A DNA stretch of 64,000 nt from Marinomonas spartinae (GTDB lineage: Bacteria > Pseudomonadota > Gammaproteobacteria > Pseudomonadales > Marinomonadaceae): NCBI RefSeq assembly GCF_016461715.1, contig NZ_JAEMUI010000006.1:62001-126000 (forward strand), in the 5' to 3' direction. Both the position numbers and the translations under genes were made by a program. Shown here one piece after another: positions 44,765 to 53,701 of the stretch; the first letter of the stretch is position 1, and every line of letters begins with the position of its first letter. The notes under the pieces are model-generated. The model did no database searches. It saw nothing but the letters and a program-made list of their open reading frames with translations, and was not told the origin of the DNA.

Positions 44765-45412
44765 CTAGCTTCTTACAGTGTCCTCGGCAATATCACTCAG
44801 TACTTTTAAGAAAGATTCAGGTTGATGGGCGCCATGTAACATATATTTGTCATTAATTACGTAGGTCGGAACGGAGGTGACATCGACTTGGGTAAGCTGT
44901 TTAATTTTTTTATCAACGAGTTTTCGAGTTTTCTCTTCATAGGCAAGCTGAATGTCCTTGTCTTTCATGCCAATGCTTCGTGCTACGTCTTCTAGAACGT
45001 TTTTTTGTCCAATGTCTTTACCTTGTGTGAAATAGGCATCAAATAACGCTAAGCTTAGCGGTGTATCCAGTTTGACTTGGCTTGCCGCCGCAACAAATTG
45101 ATGAGCAAGTTTAGTATTGGGGACGCGATCCTTGTCCGAAAAATTATAGGTAATACCATTCTCAAGCCCAACTTGTTGAAGGGCGTGGGTTGCTTCATTG
45201 AGGCGTTCTTGGCTGCCAAATTTTGCGCCTAGATAGGTTTCTCTGTCTGCGCCTGTTATTGGTAGATCGGGATGTAATTCAAATGGTTGCCAACGCAGAT
45301 CTATAAGGTAATTATCGCCTAACTGATCTAAGGCTTGTTTTAGGCGGCTGTATCCCAAATAGCACCATGGACAAGATAAATCTGAAATAATGTCGATGCG
45401 TAAATCGGCCAT
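44765..45412 (-). CDS. DsbA-family (FrnE-like) thioredoxin-fold oxidoreductase
   Basis: A 215-residue cytoplasmic DsbA-like protein without signal peptide. It starts LRIDIISDLSCPWCYLGYSRL, with the active-site pair Cys14-Pro-Trp-Cys17. The inserted helical domain has NTKLAHQFVAAAS and LFDAYFTQGKDIGQKNVL. The cis-Pro loop is VTSVPTYVIND, and the end GAHQPESFLKVL is typical of FrnE/YwbO proteins. The family includes disulphide isomerases and 2-hydroxychromene-2-carboxylate isomerase relatives; the substrate is unknown. Confidence 0.9.
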   Translation of the reverse strand: MADLRIDIISDLSCPWCYLGYSRLKQALDQLGDNYLIDLRWQPFELHPDLPITGADRETYLGAKFGSQERLNEATHALQQVGLENGITYNFSDKDRVPNTKLAHQFVAAASQVKLDTPLSLALFDAYFTQGKDIGQKNVLEDVARSIGMKDKDIQLAYEEKTRKLVDKKIKQLTQVDVTSVPTYVINDKYMLHGAHQPESFLKVLSDIAEDTVRS

Positions 45413-45507
45413 GTTTTCTCCTAATGTATGTGTTGTAGCGTGTTTATGCTGACTCTTATGCTGGAGGGTGACTTATTAGCCAGCTCCTTTGTGGGCGGGG
45501 AGGGCAA

Positions 45508-46182
45508 TTAATTGACACCCATTGCGATGCATTGGCTAATTTCGCTTAAAGAACGGCCACTTTCGTTGTGCCAGTGGTTAAATGCAGTTTGTGCCGCTAA
45601 TAGGGCGGACTGAGTGTTTCTTCCTGTTGTTATAATTTTGTGCTGACGTAAATAGCCTTCGACATCTTTGGTCAATAAAAAAGTGTCTTTGCCCATCGTT
45701 CGTAATGTATAGGGGCCAGTGTTGCCACCTAACCGTTTCCCATGTTGTTTTAGGTATGTCCATAGGGCAACGATGTTCTCTGTGGGCCAGTTCGCAATAA
45801 ATGCGGCAAAAGTACCATGCTTTGTTTGACACTCGTGGATCATTAATGCATTTTCACGAATGGTCATCACTTTGCCTAAATTACGAATGATACGCGTGTC
45901 TTTGGCTTTTTCTTCCCACATTTCGTCGTGGATCAAAAGCATCTTTTCGATATCAAAACCAAAAAAGACGTCCTCAAAGCCATCCCATTTATTTCGTACG
46001 ACCTGCCAGTTAATGCCAGATTGAAATATTTTTTGGGAAAAAGCCGCTAACCATCGATCATCCGTTATTTGCTTGAGTGCCTCAGCGGAGAACGGTCTAT
46101 TTAAGGTTTGTTCTACTGCCAGTGTACCTCCGTGGCGCTGGGCCGCTCGATCATAAATGCTTTGGAAGGCTTCATACTTCAT
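45508..46182 (-). CDS. Tag-like DNA-3-methyladenine glycosylase I family protein
   Basis: A 224-residue helical protein of the Tag family (COG2818 type): AFSQKIFQSGINWQVV aligns with the Tag CLEGQQAGLSWxTVL segment, and DTRIIRNLGKVMTIRENA with the helix-hairpin-helix region. GPYTLRTMGKDTFLL follows. The E. coli zinc-snap ligands (Cys4, His17, His175, Cys179) are not visible, and the base-binding Glu38 position is not Glu. So it is a divergent member whose substrate may differ from 3-methyladenine. Confidence 0.78.
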   Translation of the reverse strand: MKYEAFQSIYDRAAQRHGGTLAVEQTLNRPFSAEALKQITDDRWLAAFSQKIFQSGINWQVVRNKWDGFEDVFFGFDIEKMLLIHDEMWEEKAKDTRIIRNLGKVMTIRENALMIHECQTKHGTFAAFIANWPTENIVALWTYLKQHGKRLGGNTGPYTLRTMGKDTFLLTKDVEGYLRQHKIITTGRNTQSALLAAQTAFNHWHNESGRSLSEISQCIAMGVN

Positions 46183-46312
46183 CAGTTATTCCTCTTTTTC
46201 AGAGACGGTCCAAAACGAATCTGCTCTAGGGAGAGTTTACCATAATGCTTGGAAAGACGTGTGTCGTGATAACAAAGTGTAAGAGTTTAGTGAAGCGCTC
46301 GGCGCCTTTCTC

Positions 46313-46318
46313 TATAAT
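46313..46318 (+). promoter_or_regulatory. Probable -10 of the pdxJ promoter
   Basis: A perfect TATAAT 65 bases before pdxJ. The -35 region 17 bases upstream (GTGAAG) is weak. Confidence 0.4.
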
Positions 46319-46382
46319 GGTAGGTATATTCATGCGATTGCTATGGTAGCGGTGCGAAGACAATGATAGCGAGAGAAGTTAT

Positions 46383-47108
46383 ATGACACATTTGAGCGTT
46401 AACCTGAATAAAATAGGCTTACTGCGGAATTCTCGTGGCAGAAATTATCCGAATATGGTGGATATGGCAAAGCGAACATTAGATTTAGGGGCGTTTGGTA
46501 TTACTATTCATCCAAGACCCGACCAAAGGCATGCCACCTATCAAGATGCTTATGATCTGAAAGAGTTGCTTAAGCGCTATCCTGATGCAGAACTCAATAT
46601 TGAAGGCTTTCCAGATGAGCAGTTTCTTAGTGTCGTGCTGGAAGTGGCTCCTCATCAATGTACTTTAGTGCCGGATGACCCGAATCAATTAACCTCCGAT
46701 CATGGATGGAATGTGGCCCGTGATCAGGATGCATTGCGTCCAGTTATTGCTAAGCTCAAGGAAAAAGGTATTCGTGTGGTGTTATTTATGGACCCAGATG
46801 CTGATAATATGATTTTGGCGAAGGAGGTGGGGGCTGATCGTGTGGAATTGTACACAGAAGAGTATGCGAGCCATTACGGTAAAGACGATTTTGATGCCAT
46901 TGCTGCGCGCTATCAAGAGGCCGCCCAAGCCGCTCTAGACGCAGGTTTAGGTGTAAACGCAGGTCATGACTTGGATTTAACGAACGTTGAAGCTTTGTGC
47001 CAATCGGGTCGGATTACCGAAGTATCTATCGGACATGCCTTGACGGTAGAAGCGCTTGATTTAGGTTGGGATCAAGTTGTGAAGGCGTATTTGGCAAAAA
47101 TAGTCTAG
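46383..47108 (+). CDS. pdxJ: Pyridoxine 5'-phosphate synthase
   Basis: A 241-residue TIM barrel joining 1-deoxyxylulose 5-phosphate and aminoacetone phosphate into pyridoxine 5'-phosphate. It has SVNLNKIGLLRNSRG, FGITIHPRPDQRH, LNIEGFPDEQFL, CTLVPDDPNQLTSDHGW, VSLFMDP-like VVLFMDPD, ELYTEEYASHY, GVNAGHDLDLTN and VSIGHALTVEAL. All phosphate- and substrate-binding loops of PdxJ are present. pdxA, serC partners are elsewhere. DTW gene starts 3 bases after its stop. Confidence 0.96.
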   Translation: MTHLSVNLNKIGLLRNSRGRNYPNMVDMAKRTLDLGAFGITIHPRPDQRHATYQDAYDLKELLKRYPDAELNIEGFPDEQFLSVVLEVAPHQCTLVPDDPNQLTSDHGWNVARDQDALRPVIAKLKEKGIRVVLFMDPDADNMILAKEVGADRVELYTEEYASHYGKDDFDAIAARYQEAAQAALDAGLGVNAGHDLDLTNVEALCQSGRITEVSIGHALTVEALDLGWDQVVKAYLAKIV

Positions 47109-47111
47109 CAA

Positions 47112-47720
47112 ATGTCCCGTTCACATCGTTTGGTTTGTGATGGCTGTTCTTTTCTTGTCACTCAGTGTGTCTGTCAATGGATCCCCTCTATCAACAACCC
47201 ATTGCCTGTGGTGGTCATTCAAGACCAAAGGGAAGCGAAACATGCTAAGAATACGCTAACTTTATTACGGTTGGTGTTACCCTCACTGCGCTGCATTTCA
47301 GCACAGAGCGGTGAGGAGTTGCACGCTGCACTGGATGTATTGCCGCTTGATCGATGGCGGCTAGTCTTTCCCAATGAAGGTTCAAGCCCTTTAGAGCAGG
47401 TGACAGAAGAGGAAAAAGCGGAGATTGAAGGTATCATTTTGATTGATGCAACATGGCGAAAAGCAAAGCGTCTTTTTTTGTCAACTCCTAAGTTGCAAGC
47501 GATGATATCGTGGCATTTCGTTTCCCCTCCTCACAACGATTATGCCATCCGTAAGTCGCCGAAAGAGGAGGCTTTATCGACGTTAGAGGCGTGTGCTTAT
47601 GCTATTGAACAGTTGACCGAGAAAAATATGCAACCTTTGCGTGATTTTATGGTCTCAGCTCAAGCCTTTCAATGGCGTCAGCAACCAGAAGGGCATCAGC
47701 ATCGAAATCGTGACGTTTAG
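47112..47720 (+). CDS. DTW-domain tRNA-uridine aminocarboxypropyltransferase (TapT-like)
   Basis: A 202-residue DTW protein. Four Cys near the N terminus (CDGCSFLVTQCVC) likely bind zinc, VVVIQDQREAKHAKNTLTLLRLVLP is the SPOUT-like core start, and IILIDATWRKAKRLFLSTP is the DTW motif (as D-A-T-W). RKSPKEEALSTLEACAYAIE follows. Family members such as TapT (YfiP) form acp3U in tRNA from SAM. Probably co-transcribed with pdxJ. Confidence 0.88.
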   Translation: MSRSHRLVCDGCSFLVTQCVCQWIPSINNPLPVVVIQDQREAKHAKNTLTLLRLVLPSLRCISAQSGEELHAALDVLPLDRWRLVFPNEGSSPLEQVTEEEKAEIEGIILIDATWRKAKRLFLSTPKLQAMISWHFVSPPHNDYAIRKSPKEEALSTLEACAYAIEQLTEKNMQPLRDFMVSAQAFQWRQQPEGHQHRNRDV

Positions 47721-47812
47721 GGTAATAAATACAGCCACTATTAGACCTATTCCCGCTATTATTGCTATTCGGTAAAGAGATTGCGGGTTAAAAAGAGTTT
47801 TAGGAGAAGACA

Positions 47813-48100
47813 ATGGATAAGCAAACAGAAATTGAAGCCGCTGTATTGCGTCGCTTTTTAAAGCATTTAGATGACAACAAATCCGTACAAAATATTGATT
47901 TGATGAACTTAGCTGGTTTTTGTCGTAATTGTTTAAGTAAATGGTATCTTGCTGAAGCTGAAAAAAGAGGTGTAGACATCGATTATGATGCTGCTCGTGA
48001 ATATGTTTATGGGGAGCCTTATAATGACTGGAAAGAAAAATACCAGCCAGCGGCAACACCGGAACAGTTAGCTGATTTTAATGCTAAGTTTTCTAAATAA
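47813..48100 (+). CDS. DUF1244 family protein
   Basis: A 95-residue protein with AAVLRRFLKHLDDNKSVQNIDLMNLAGFCRNCLSKWYL and REYVYGEPYNDWKEKYQ, a near-invariant signature of DUF1244. The C-R-N-C motif and acidic clusters are conserved. Small helical family of unknown function found across proteobacteria. GAGAAG lies ahead of the ATG. lapG follows 32 bases later in the same direction. Confidence 0.9.
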   Translation: MDKQTEIEAAVLRRFLKHLDDNKSVQNIDLMNLAGFCRNCLSKWYLAEAEKRGVDIDYDAAREYVYGEPYNDWKEKYQPAATPEQLADFNAKFSK

Positions 48101-48132
48101 GTTGTCATGGCTGTCATAGGTCAATTGGACTG

Positions 48133-48810
48133 ATGCTCTCTCTTTCGCTTTTCAATGGAAAAAAATGGCGGCTCATTGTTGTGTTGCTGCTTCTTTGCAT
48201 CTTGCCGCAAATTGATTTGCAAGCGGATATATCAAATAAATATTTGGCTCTGGCAGCAAAAATTGGCAAAGAGTATGGCCCAAGAGCGGAGAAACGTATA
48301 CTGGCTTGGCGCCATTTAGTCGACAACTCTAAACAACTCCCCATTGTTAGAAAATTAGAAGTGGTGAATAACTTCTTTAATCAGTTACCGTTTGTGAGTG
48401 ATCTTCAGCATTGGGGAAAAGAGGATTATTGGGCAACACCGATTGAGTTTCTAGCAACCGATGGGGGCGATTGTGAAGACTTTACCATTGCCAAATACTT
48501 TACCCTTAGGGAACTTGGTGTCCCCGATGATAAACTGCGTCTTGTGTACGTTAAATCATTGACGTTAGATCAGCACCATATGGTATTGGCTTATTACCAT
48601 ACACCGACTTCTATTCCTGTCATTTTGGATAATTTAGATAAAGAATTAAAGCCAGCGACAAGACGGCCTGATCTAAAGCCAATTTATTCATTTAATGCAA
48701 GAAACTTATGGTTATCTAAGGAAAAAGGGCGAGGGATTCTAGTGGGCGGCTCTTCTCGATTGAGTCTTTGGAAAGATCTTAACAACCGTTTTGCTAAGTA
48801 CAATAACTAG
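48133..48810 (+). CDS. lapG: LapG periplasmic cysteine protease (BTLCP family)
   Basis: A 225-residue transglutaminase-like protease. A hydrophobic N-terminal signal (about 12-28) exports it. The catalytic triad is visible: Cys114 in GGDCEDF, His149 in QHHMVLAYY, Asp166 in VILDNLDK. The WGKEDYWATPIEFLATD segment holds the calcium-site residues of LapG. It cuts the N-terminal retention module of a LapA-type adhesin, freeing cells from surfaces, and is held inactive by LapD. lapD starts 9 bases after its stop. Confidence 0.92.
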   Translation: MLSLSLFNGKKWRLIVVLLLLCILPQIDLQADISNKYLALAAKIGKEYGPRAEKRILAWRHLVDNSKQLPIVRKLEVVNNFFNQLPFVSDLQHWGKEDYWATPIEFLATDGGDCEDFTIAKYFTLRELGVPDDKLRLVYVKSLTLDQHHMVLAYYHTPTSIPVILDNLDKELKPATRRPDLKPIYSFNARNLWLSKEKGRGILVGGSSRLSLWKDLNNRFAKYNN

Positions 48811-48819
48811 GAGAATCAG

Positions 48820-50775
48820 ATGACATTATTCCGCCAGTTGCTGATGATGATTGTTGTCATCTTGTCGTTGGTCCTGATTGCCGTGATGGGAATTAACTTC
48901 AATACGACAAAAGGCTATCTAGTCAATCAGTTAGCATCAACGGCTCAGGACAGTGCGACATCGTTAAGCATGTCACTGTCCGGCTACATGGCCGACAAAG
49001 ATAAAGCATCCATTGTTAGTACAGTAAATGCGGTGTTTGACAGTGGTTATTTTTCAGAAGTGCGCGTGCATTTTTATGCCGACAACACCGACCTTATCCG
49101 TAAAAATGAAACCAAAATTGTGGGTGTCCCGCAGTGGTTTATTAACATGATTGATTTTAATGTCCCCGTTGCAAATGCGGTTGTATCAAATGGTTGGAAC
49201 GAGTTGGGACAAGTTTATATTACAGGCAGTGCTGGGTATGGCTATTATCAACTTTGGCTAGCCACACGTGACTTGCTGTTATCCTTTATTGCGATTGGTG
49301 TTGTGATGGTTGCATTGGGTTGGTTGGGATTGCGTTGGCTCTTTAAACCGCTGTCTGAGGTTGAGAAGCAAGCGGAAGCTATCCAGCAGCGTCGTTTCTT
49401 AAAAATGACTAAGATTCCCAAAACGCGCGAACTTAAATCTGTTGTTTTGTCTATGAATAGAATGGCTGAGAAATTAGAAAAGGAATTTGAGGCTGAGGCA
49501 AACGCGGTGCAATGGCTGCAATCTAAAGCGTTTCAAGACCCTGTTAGCGGGCTTGGCAATCGACATTTTTTTGATAGGCAAGCGAAAGCGTATTTCGCGA
49601 GCAATGATCGAACCATGGATGGGATTGCTTTGATTAGCTTGACGGACCTTGCCAAGCTAAATAACGAGCGAGGGTATGAGGCTGCGGATTTATTTATTCG
49701 ATCGGCTGCTCAAATATTGACTGGCAAGGTAATGAGTCTGCCATCGGCAGCGACGGTTGCACGTTTATCTGGTGCGGACTTTGTGGTTTTGATTCCTAAT
49801 GTTGATCAAGATCGGTTGAAATATCTCGTGAATGATATGATGGACAGTTTACTGGAGTTAGTGACTTCGAAGATCAGTTATTCCGATGCGGTTGCGAACA
49901 TTGGTGCAGTTATTATTACCGGAGACATTGATGTATCTAGCGCCATGGCACAAGCCGATGCGGCGTTGCGGGAGGCTAAGATGGCAGGCATGAATACCAG
50001 CCGAGTATTTGATGTCAAAACAGGTCAGGAAATGGCGATTGGTCGTATCGAATGGAGGGAGATGTTGGAGTATGCCATTGAACATCGAGCCTTTACTTTA
50101 CGTAAACAAAGAGTCGCGTTATTTGAGAGTGAGTTAGGAACCCTGCATGAAGAGGTCTTTTCCAGCCTTGAGTATGAAGGTAAGCAATATCATGCTGGCT
50201 ACTTTATCGGCTTGGCTGAACAGTTTGATTTAGGTGATCAAGTAGACCAAGTGATTATTGAACGGGTTATCACGTACATAAAAGCGCGTCATGATAGTTT
50301 AACATCACCTTTGGCTGTCAATATTTCAGCATCAGCATTCATTAAACCATCGTTTGTTGATTGGTTAGATAGTGTATTGAGAGGTCTGGATGGACAGTTA
50401 CGCCACTTTTTGACGTTTGAAATATCGGAACAAAGTGTGCTCGCTTCGGAAGATTATGCGTTTGACCTATCTCAAATGTTAAAGCACCATGGGGTGACCT
50501 TTGGCATTGATAATGTGGGTAAACAGTTTTCGGCCTTCCACTACTTACAAGTTTTGATGCCAGACTATGTTAAAGTGGATCCCTCTTATACAAAATTGGT
50601 AGCGGGTAGAGAGTCAGAGTCCTTTTTTATGCAGACGCTATGTAAAATGTTCAACAGTTTAAATATTCAAGTCATCGCAACAGGGATCGAGAGTGTGAAT
50701 CAACTGTCTACTTTGCAGCGTTTTGATGTGGCGGGTGGACAAGGGTTCGCAATTGGCCTACCGTCAGATATGTAA
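48820..50775 (+). CDS. lapD: LapD-type inside-out c-di-GMP receptor (HAMP-GGDEF-EAL)
   Basis: A 651-residue inner-membrane receptor. Membrane segments at about 7-26 and 151-175 flank the LapD/MoxY periplasmic domain that binds LapG (WFINMIDFNVP, GWNELGQVYITGSAGYGYYQLW). HAMP, then a GGDEF domain with the motif degraded to SGADF (317-321), then an EAL domain with EVF in place of EAL, follow. Both are predicted to be catalytically dead; the EAL part would bind c-di-GMP and signal outward to sequester LapG. Directly downstream of lapG. Confidence 0.93.
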   Translation: MTLFRQLLMMIVVILSLVLIAVMGINFNTTKGYLVNQLASTAQDSATSLSMSLSGYMADKDKASIVSTVNAVFDSGYFSEVRVHFYADNTDLIRKNETKIVGVPQWFINMIDFNVPVANAVVSNGWNELGQVYITGSAGYGYYQLWLATRDLLLSFIAIGVVMVALGWLGLRWLFKPLSEVEKQAEAIQQRRFLKMTKIPKTRELKSVVLSMNRMAEKLEKEFEAEANAVQWLQSKAFQDPVSGLGNRHFFDRQAKAYFASNDRTMDGIALISLTDLAKLNNERGYEAADLFIRSAAQILTGKVMSLPSAATVARLSGADFVVLIPNVDQDRLKYLVNDMMDSLLELVTSKISYSDAVANIGAVIITGDIDVSSAMAQADAALREAKMAGMNTSRVFDVKTGQEMAIGRIEWREMLEYAIEHRAFTLRKQRVALFESELGTLHEEVFSSLEYEGKQYHAGYFIGLAEQFDLGDQVDQVIIERVITYIKARHDSLTSPLAVNISASAFIKPSFVDWLDSVLRGLDGQLRHFLTFEISEQSVLASEDYAFDLSQMLKHHGVTFGIDNVGKQFSAFHYLQVLMPDYVKVDPSYTKLVAGRESESFFMQTLCKMFNSLNIQVIATGIESVNQLSTLQRFDVAGGQGFAIGLPSDM

Positions 50776-50830
50776 TATCTATCTGGCGGTATAGTGACAT
50801 AACGCTGAGGGCCCGCAATAGGCATGAAGA

Positions 50831-51205
50831 TTAAATAAGAGAGTCTTCATGCCCGTTCATTTTGTGGCTGTCTTCTAGAATAAGGTGCTCATCGTAGTTG
50901 TTACTGTGCACACCACGGATCCACTTACGACTGAGTAATTTTTTCTGGGCCGCTAAAGGAAGCTCGGTAAATTGGATCAATCGTTTGGCACTTAGTAGGT
51001 CGATAAGGTCTTCTAGAATCCTCATCATTTCATTGTCCGAATTTTTTAGTATGTCTTCGGTGCTGGCTTCAGATGACTTAAGCTTTTCTTCAAGAAGCGC
51101 GGCAACAACGGGATCATTAGGGGCGACAAGTTGTGTGAACTCATCGGATTGCGACGTCGCAACATCGATGATGTGCCCTTCTTTGTTTAATTTTGCGTAA
51201 AGCAT
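50831..51205 (-). CDS. Conserved hypothetical protein between lapD and lapB
   Basis: A 124-residue soluble protein starting MLYAKLNKEGHIIDVATSQSDEFTQLVAPNDPVVAALLEE, with an acidic helical middle (NSDNEMMRILEDLIDLLSAK) and SRKWIRGVHSN. It resembles a small conserved family of marine gammaproteobacteria and pseudomonads sometimes labelled 'tryptophan synthase subunit beta-like', a label without functional basis. AGGAG sits nine bases ahead of the ATG. It is encoded opposite to the lap genes. Confidence 0.75.
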   Translation of the reverse strand: MLYAKLNKEGHIIDVATSQSDEFTQLVAPNDPVVAALLEEKLKSSEASTEDILKNSDNEMMRILEDLIDLLSAKRLIQFTELPLAAQKKLLSRKWIRGVHSNNYDEHLILEDSHKMNGHEDSLI

Positions 51206-51357
51206 CTAAGCTCCTGTAATGTATTAACTTATATGTTTGTCTCTATAAAGAAGCGTTCTTCCCTTCGCTTGTAATAAGCTCTATTCTATAGCCATTATGT
51301 ATAAGCTTAGCAAAATAAACCTATGTTTTTTACAATATTTTAAAGGGTATGTGCAGT

Positions 51358-53697
51358 ATGTCTGACTCCACCAGTCCAAAACAGAACGATTTTGCTTCAC
51401 TTGAGACGACGCCCCATTCAGATCAAACGATAAAAAAGAAGGATGAGTCATCTGATGCTGATTTGGAACATGAAGAGGTGGAAGATAATAAGCTGGAAAA
51501 TGAAGAGCTCTCATCAGAAGGTTCTGAGGAAGAACCTGTCAATCCTAAGCCCCAATGGAGCATTGATGGGGCCTCATTAGAGTACCCCAATCCGCTGTTA
51601 GATTGCTTGGTTTTACTAAGTAAATATTTTCACAACCCTTATTCTGCGGATTCTATTGCAGCGGGCTTGCCTATTACAAATAACGAAATGACGCCAGAAA
51701 TGTTTAAGCGTGCGGCTAAGCGTATCAATATTAGCTCGCGTTTAGTAAAACGTCCGCTTGGTAAAATTCCCGATATGGTATTGCCATCCGTTTTGCTCTT
51801 ACATGATAAACAAGCGTGTATTCTGCTGCGTGTCGATACGAATGGCCATACGGCAACGGTACTCCGTCCAGAGTCGGGTGAGGGAGAAGTAGAAGTTGAT
51901 CTAGATAACCTTCATGAAACCTATTCAGGCTATTGTTTCTTCGTGCGTCCCCAATACAAGTTCGATCGTCGCTCTCAGCACGAAGAGGAAAAAGTGTCTC
52001 ATAAACATTGGTTTTGGGGGACGATTACGCAATCTTGGCGGATTTATCGAGATGTCTTCATTGCTTCACTACTCATCAATATTTTTGCCGTGGCCAGTCC
52101 TCTGTTTACGATGAATGTGTACGATCGAGTGGTACCAAATAATTCGTTTGATACATTATGGGTATTGGCCGTTGGTGTGGTAACCATCTATATTTTTGAC
52201 TTCCTACTTAGAACTTTGCGTGCCTATTTTATAGATATCGCAGGTAAGAAGTCAGACATTCTTATCTCTGCAAAGATTTTCTCTAAGGTCAACAACATTA
52301 CAATGTCATCTAGACCGAAATCGGTTGGGGCATTTGCAAAGAACCTTCAGGAATTTGAGAGTATTCGAGACTTCATTACCTCAGCTTCTATTACCACACT
52401 GGTTGATCTTCCTTTTATGTTCATCATTATCGCGGTGATTTGGTTGATAGGTGGGCCTGTTGGTTATATTCCCATTGTAAGTATTTTTTTGATCCTGGGT
52501 TACAGCTTTATTGTTCAGGTTCCTCTACGACGCTCAATAGAAGAAAGTCAAAAGACCTCTTCCCAGAAAAACGCCATACTCATTGAAAGCTTATATAACG
52601 CCGAAAGTGTCAAGTTAAATAATGCAGAAGGTGTCTTACAGAAACAATGGGAAAGTGCAGTGGGTAACATTGCCGATTGGGGGGTGAAAACTCGTCAGTT
52701 ATCGCAGTCTTGTTCGTCCTTTGCGATGGTGGTGCAACAGTTAACCACGGTAGTGATTGTGATTGTGGGGGTGTATCAAATCTCAGAAGGACATATGTCA
52801 ATGGGGGCACTTGTCGCATCGGTTATGCTGACTGGGCGTGCACTTGGTCCTGTGGGTCAGATTGCAGGGTTGGCCACTCGTTATAACCAAGCCAAATCGG
52901 CCTTTACCGCCCTTAATGGGATTATGGGGTCACCTGTTGAAAATCCTGATGATATCAAATTTGTGCATCGACCTCGTTTTGAAGGAAACTTTCAGTTTGA
53001 TGAAGTGAGCTTTGCTTATCCAGAGCAAGAACAGGCCGCGCTTAGTCATATAAATTTCACCATTAATGCGGGTGAAAAAGTGGCCATTATTGGTCGAATT
53101 GGCTCGGGCAAGTCGACCTTAGGTAAATTGATGACAGGGTTGTATACCCCTATTGATGGTGCTGTGCGTGTTGACGGAGTGGATGTTAGACAAATTAATC
53201 CTACAGACCTGCGTCGCAACGTGGGGAGCGTTTCCCAGGACGTTACTCTGTTTTATGGCTCTATCAAAGACAATATTCTGATGGGGGTGCCTTATATGGA
53301 AGATGAAGCCGTTGTTCGTGCGGCTGAATTGGCAGGCGTCTCTGAGTTCGCTAACCGCAAGCCGAACGGCTTGGACAGTATTGTTGGAGAGCGTGGTATG
53401 CAATTATCCGGTGGGCAACGACAAAGTATTGCTATTGCCAGAGCGTTACTCTTTGATCCACCTATTCTTATTTTGGACGAGCCGACGGCCTCAATGGATA
53501 ACACGACGGAGGCTCGTATGAAACGTCGATTAGTGGATACCATGAAAGATAAGACGTTAATACTCATTACCCATAAAGCCTCTATGCTCGATATGGTAGA
53601 TCGAATTATTGTTATGGATAATGGTCGTCTGATAGCAGATGGACCTAAAGCACAAGTGCATGAAGCGTTAAGACAAGGCAGGCTGAAGGTTAGCTAA
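51358..53697 (+). CDS. lapB: LapB-type ABC transporter of type I secretion
   Basis: A 779-residue inner-membrane exporter for a large RTX-type adhesin. After an acidic N-terminal extension (~60 residues), a C39-like domain follows (about 70-200) in which the catalytic His and Asp positions are not conserved, so it should bind but not cleave substrate. Six membrane helices follow, then the ATPase: Walker A GRIGSGKSTLG, Q-loop SVSQDVTLF, signature LSGGQRQSIAIARAL, Walker B ILILDEPTASMD, H-loop ITHKAS. I chose ATG 51358, with AAGGG at proper distance. lapC follows after four bases. Confidence 0.93.
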   Translation: MSDSTSPKQNDFASLETTPHSDQTIKKKDESSDADLEHEEVEDNKLENEELSSEGSEEEPVNPKPQWSIDGASLEYPNPLLDCLVLLSKYFHNPYSADSIAAGLPITNNEMTPEMFKRAAKRINISSRLVKRPLGKIPDMVLPSVLLLHDKQACILLRVDTNGHTATVLRPESGEGEVEVDLDNLHETYSGYCFFVRPQYKFDRRSQHEEEKVSHKHWFWGTITQSWRIYRDVFIASLLINIFAVASPLFTMNVYDRVVPNNSFDTLWVLAVGVVTIYIFDFLLRTLRAYFIDIAGKKSDILISAKIFSKVNNITMSSRPKSVGAFAKNLQEFESIRDFITSASITTLVDLPFMFIIIAVIWLIGGPVGYIPIVSIFLILGYSFIVQVPLRRSIEESQKTSSQKNAILIESLYNAESVKLNNAEGVLQKQWESAVGNIADWGVKTRQLSQSCSSFAMVVQQLTTVVIVIVGVYQISEGHMSMGALVASVMLTGRALGPVGQIAGLATRYNQAKSAFTALNGIMGSPVENPDDIKFVHRPRFEGNFQFDEVSFAYPEQEQAALSHINFTINAGEKVAIIGRIGSGKSTLGKLMTGLYTPIDGAVRVDGVDVRQINPTDLRRNVGSVSQDVTLFYGSIKDNILMGVPYMEDEAVVRAAELAGVSEFANRKPNGLDSIVGERGMQLSGGQRQSIAIARALLFDPPILILDEPTASMDNTTEARMKRRLVDTMKDKTLILITHKASMLDMVDRIIVMDNGRLIADGPKAQVHEALRQGRLKVS

Positions 53698-53701
53698 CTA
53701 T

